Origin: Lysobacteraceae bacterium
Lineage (GTDB): Bacteria; Pseudomonadota; Gammaproteobacteria; Xanthomonadales; Rhodanobacteraceae
Assembly: GCA_028866435.1 (NCBI GenBank)
Contig: JAGWIC010000001.1
Coordinates: 113,196-156,313 of the forward strand
Length of the DNA stretch: 43,118 bases
Direction of reading: 5' to 3'
Shown here: in pieces, positions 42,730 to 43,118 of the stretch
Position numbering within the stretch: position 1 is the first letter of the stretch
How the letters are laid out: every line of letters begins with the position of its first letter
The notes under the pieces: generated by a model
What the model saw: only the letters and a program-made list of their open reading frames with translations
Database searches by the model: none
Told to the model about the DNA's origin: nothing
Position numbers and translations under genes: made by a program

Positions 42730-43118
42730 GCGGCGCGCTCCTGCGTCGGTGCCTGCCGGCCGCCTTCCACCAGTCGCACGAACAGCTCCTCCAGCCGGTT
42801 GGTCTTGGTCCGCATCGAGTTCACCGTGATGGCGCTGGCGCTGAGCGCGGCGAACAAGGTGTTGAGATCCTGCTTGCGTGCCATTTCCGCTTCCAGGGTG
42901 TGGTCGTCGATGCGCCTGAGGGTGATGCCCGCCACCGTCGGCAGCGCCGTCGGCGTCTGCGCCAGATCGAGCACGAAAGTCTCCACGTCGAGGGTCGCCA
43001 GCAGGCTCTTCATCGGGCTGTTCTGGATGATCGTGCCGTGGTCGATGATGGCGATGTTGCGGCACAGCTGCTCGGCCTCTTCCAGGTAATGGGTGGTCAG
43101 GATCACCGTGGTGCCGGC
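42726..43118 (-). CDS. ABC transporter ATP-binding protein (YadG-like), 5' end outside window
   Basis: Only the C-terminal 130 residues or so are present; the frame runs off the right edge. Visible are the H-loop and following helix (TTVILTTHYLEEAEQL), then the C-terminal accessory domain. Walker A, the signature motif and Walker B lie outside. It energises the overlapping permease. Confidence 0.88.
   Translation of the reverse strand, partial: AGTTVILTTHYLEEAEQLCRNIAIIDHGTIIQNSPMKSLLATLDVETFVLDLAQTPTALPTVAGITLRRIDDHTLEAEMARKQDLNTLFAALSASAITVNSMRTKTNRLEELFVRLVEGGRQAPTQERAA

Overview
The window is high-GC gammaproteobacterial DNA, most likely from the Rhodanobacteraceae/Xanthomonadales (Rhodanobacter-, Dyella- or Luteibacter-like). 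This is inferred from the tsaD / rpsU / yqeY / dnaG block, the surf1–ctaA–ctaB cluster, an exopolysaccharide (EPS) locus of the type usually found beside EpsH/XrtA exosortases, and a perfect CRP/Clp-type palindrome in the EPS promoter region. No rRNA, tRNA, transposase, integrase or CRISPR array was seen.

Layout. (1) 1-13.9 kb is an EPS locus. A minus-strand operon runs from 11352 down to 2594: export lipoprotein, chain-length protein, P-loop kinase-like protein, outer-membrane barrel, two alpha/beta hydrolases, galE and a large secreted glycan-active-like protein. Most junctions are 4-nt ATGA/GTGA overlaps. Plus-strand genes flank it: a 5'-truncated deacetylase, a membrane-anchored unknown and a family 2 glycosyltransferase on the left; a UDP-HexNAc dehydrogenase and a UDP-glucuronate 4-epimerase on the right. 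(2) 13.9-17.7 kb holds cytochrome oxidase/heme A assembly genes. (3) 17.7-25.6 kb holds a two-component system followed by an RND heavy-metal efflux operon (adaptor, pump, DUF3240-like protein, outer-membrane channel). (4) 25.6-29.0 kb holds an MgtA-type P-type ATPase with a roughly 600-nt leader. The leader carries two small coupled ORFs, one with a Pro-Pro-Pro run, and two strong hairpins. (5) 29.1-35.4 kb is an AT-richer accessory island, read on the minus strand. (6) 35.4-43.1 kb is housekeeping: a BASS-type transporter, DedA, dnaG, yqeY, rpsU, tsaD, rluF and an ABC-2 exporter that runs off the window edge, with two REP-like inverted repeats around rluF.

The most novel part is the island. 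It looks like an undescribed ribosomally made peptide (RiPP) system. Three unannotated 41-48-residue peptides (32909-33034, 33158-33286, 33594-33740) share a leader built on LESRLEMESVA and have unrelated Cys-containing C-termini. They lie directly upstream of a membrane zinc protease (HEFGH) whose N-terminus looks like a PqqD-type leader-binding domain, two LpxL-type acyltransferase-fold proteins (one very divergent) and a single-pass membrane protein. A TraB/GumN-family gene lies upstream. A decayed copy of its 3' end sits between two of the peptide genes, which shows that a peptide-plus-gene-end unit was duplicated in tandem. The peptides may be acylated and cleaved at the membrane; that is inference. 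The mgtA leader is the second strongest candidate, as a Mg2+/proline-responsive attenuator analogous to but different from enterobacterial mgtL.
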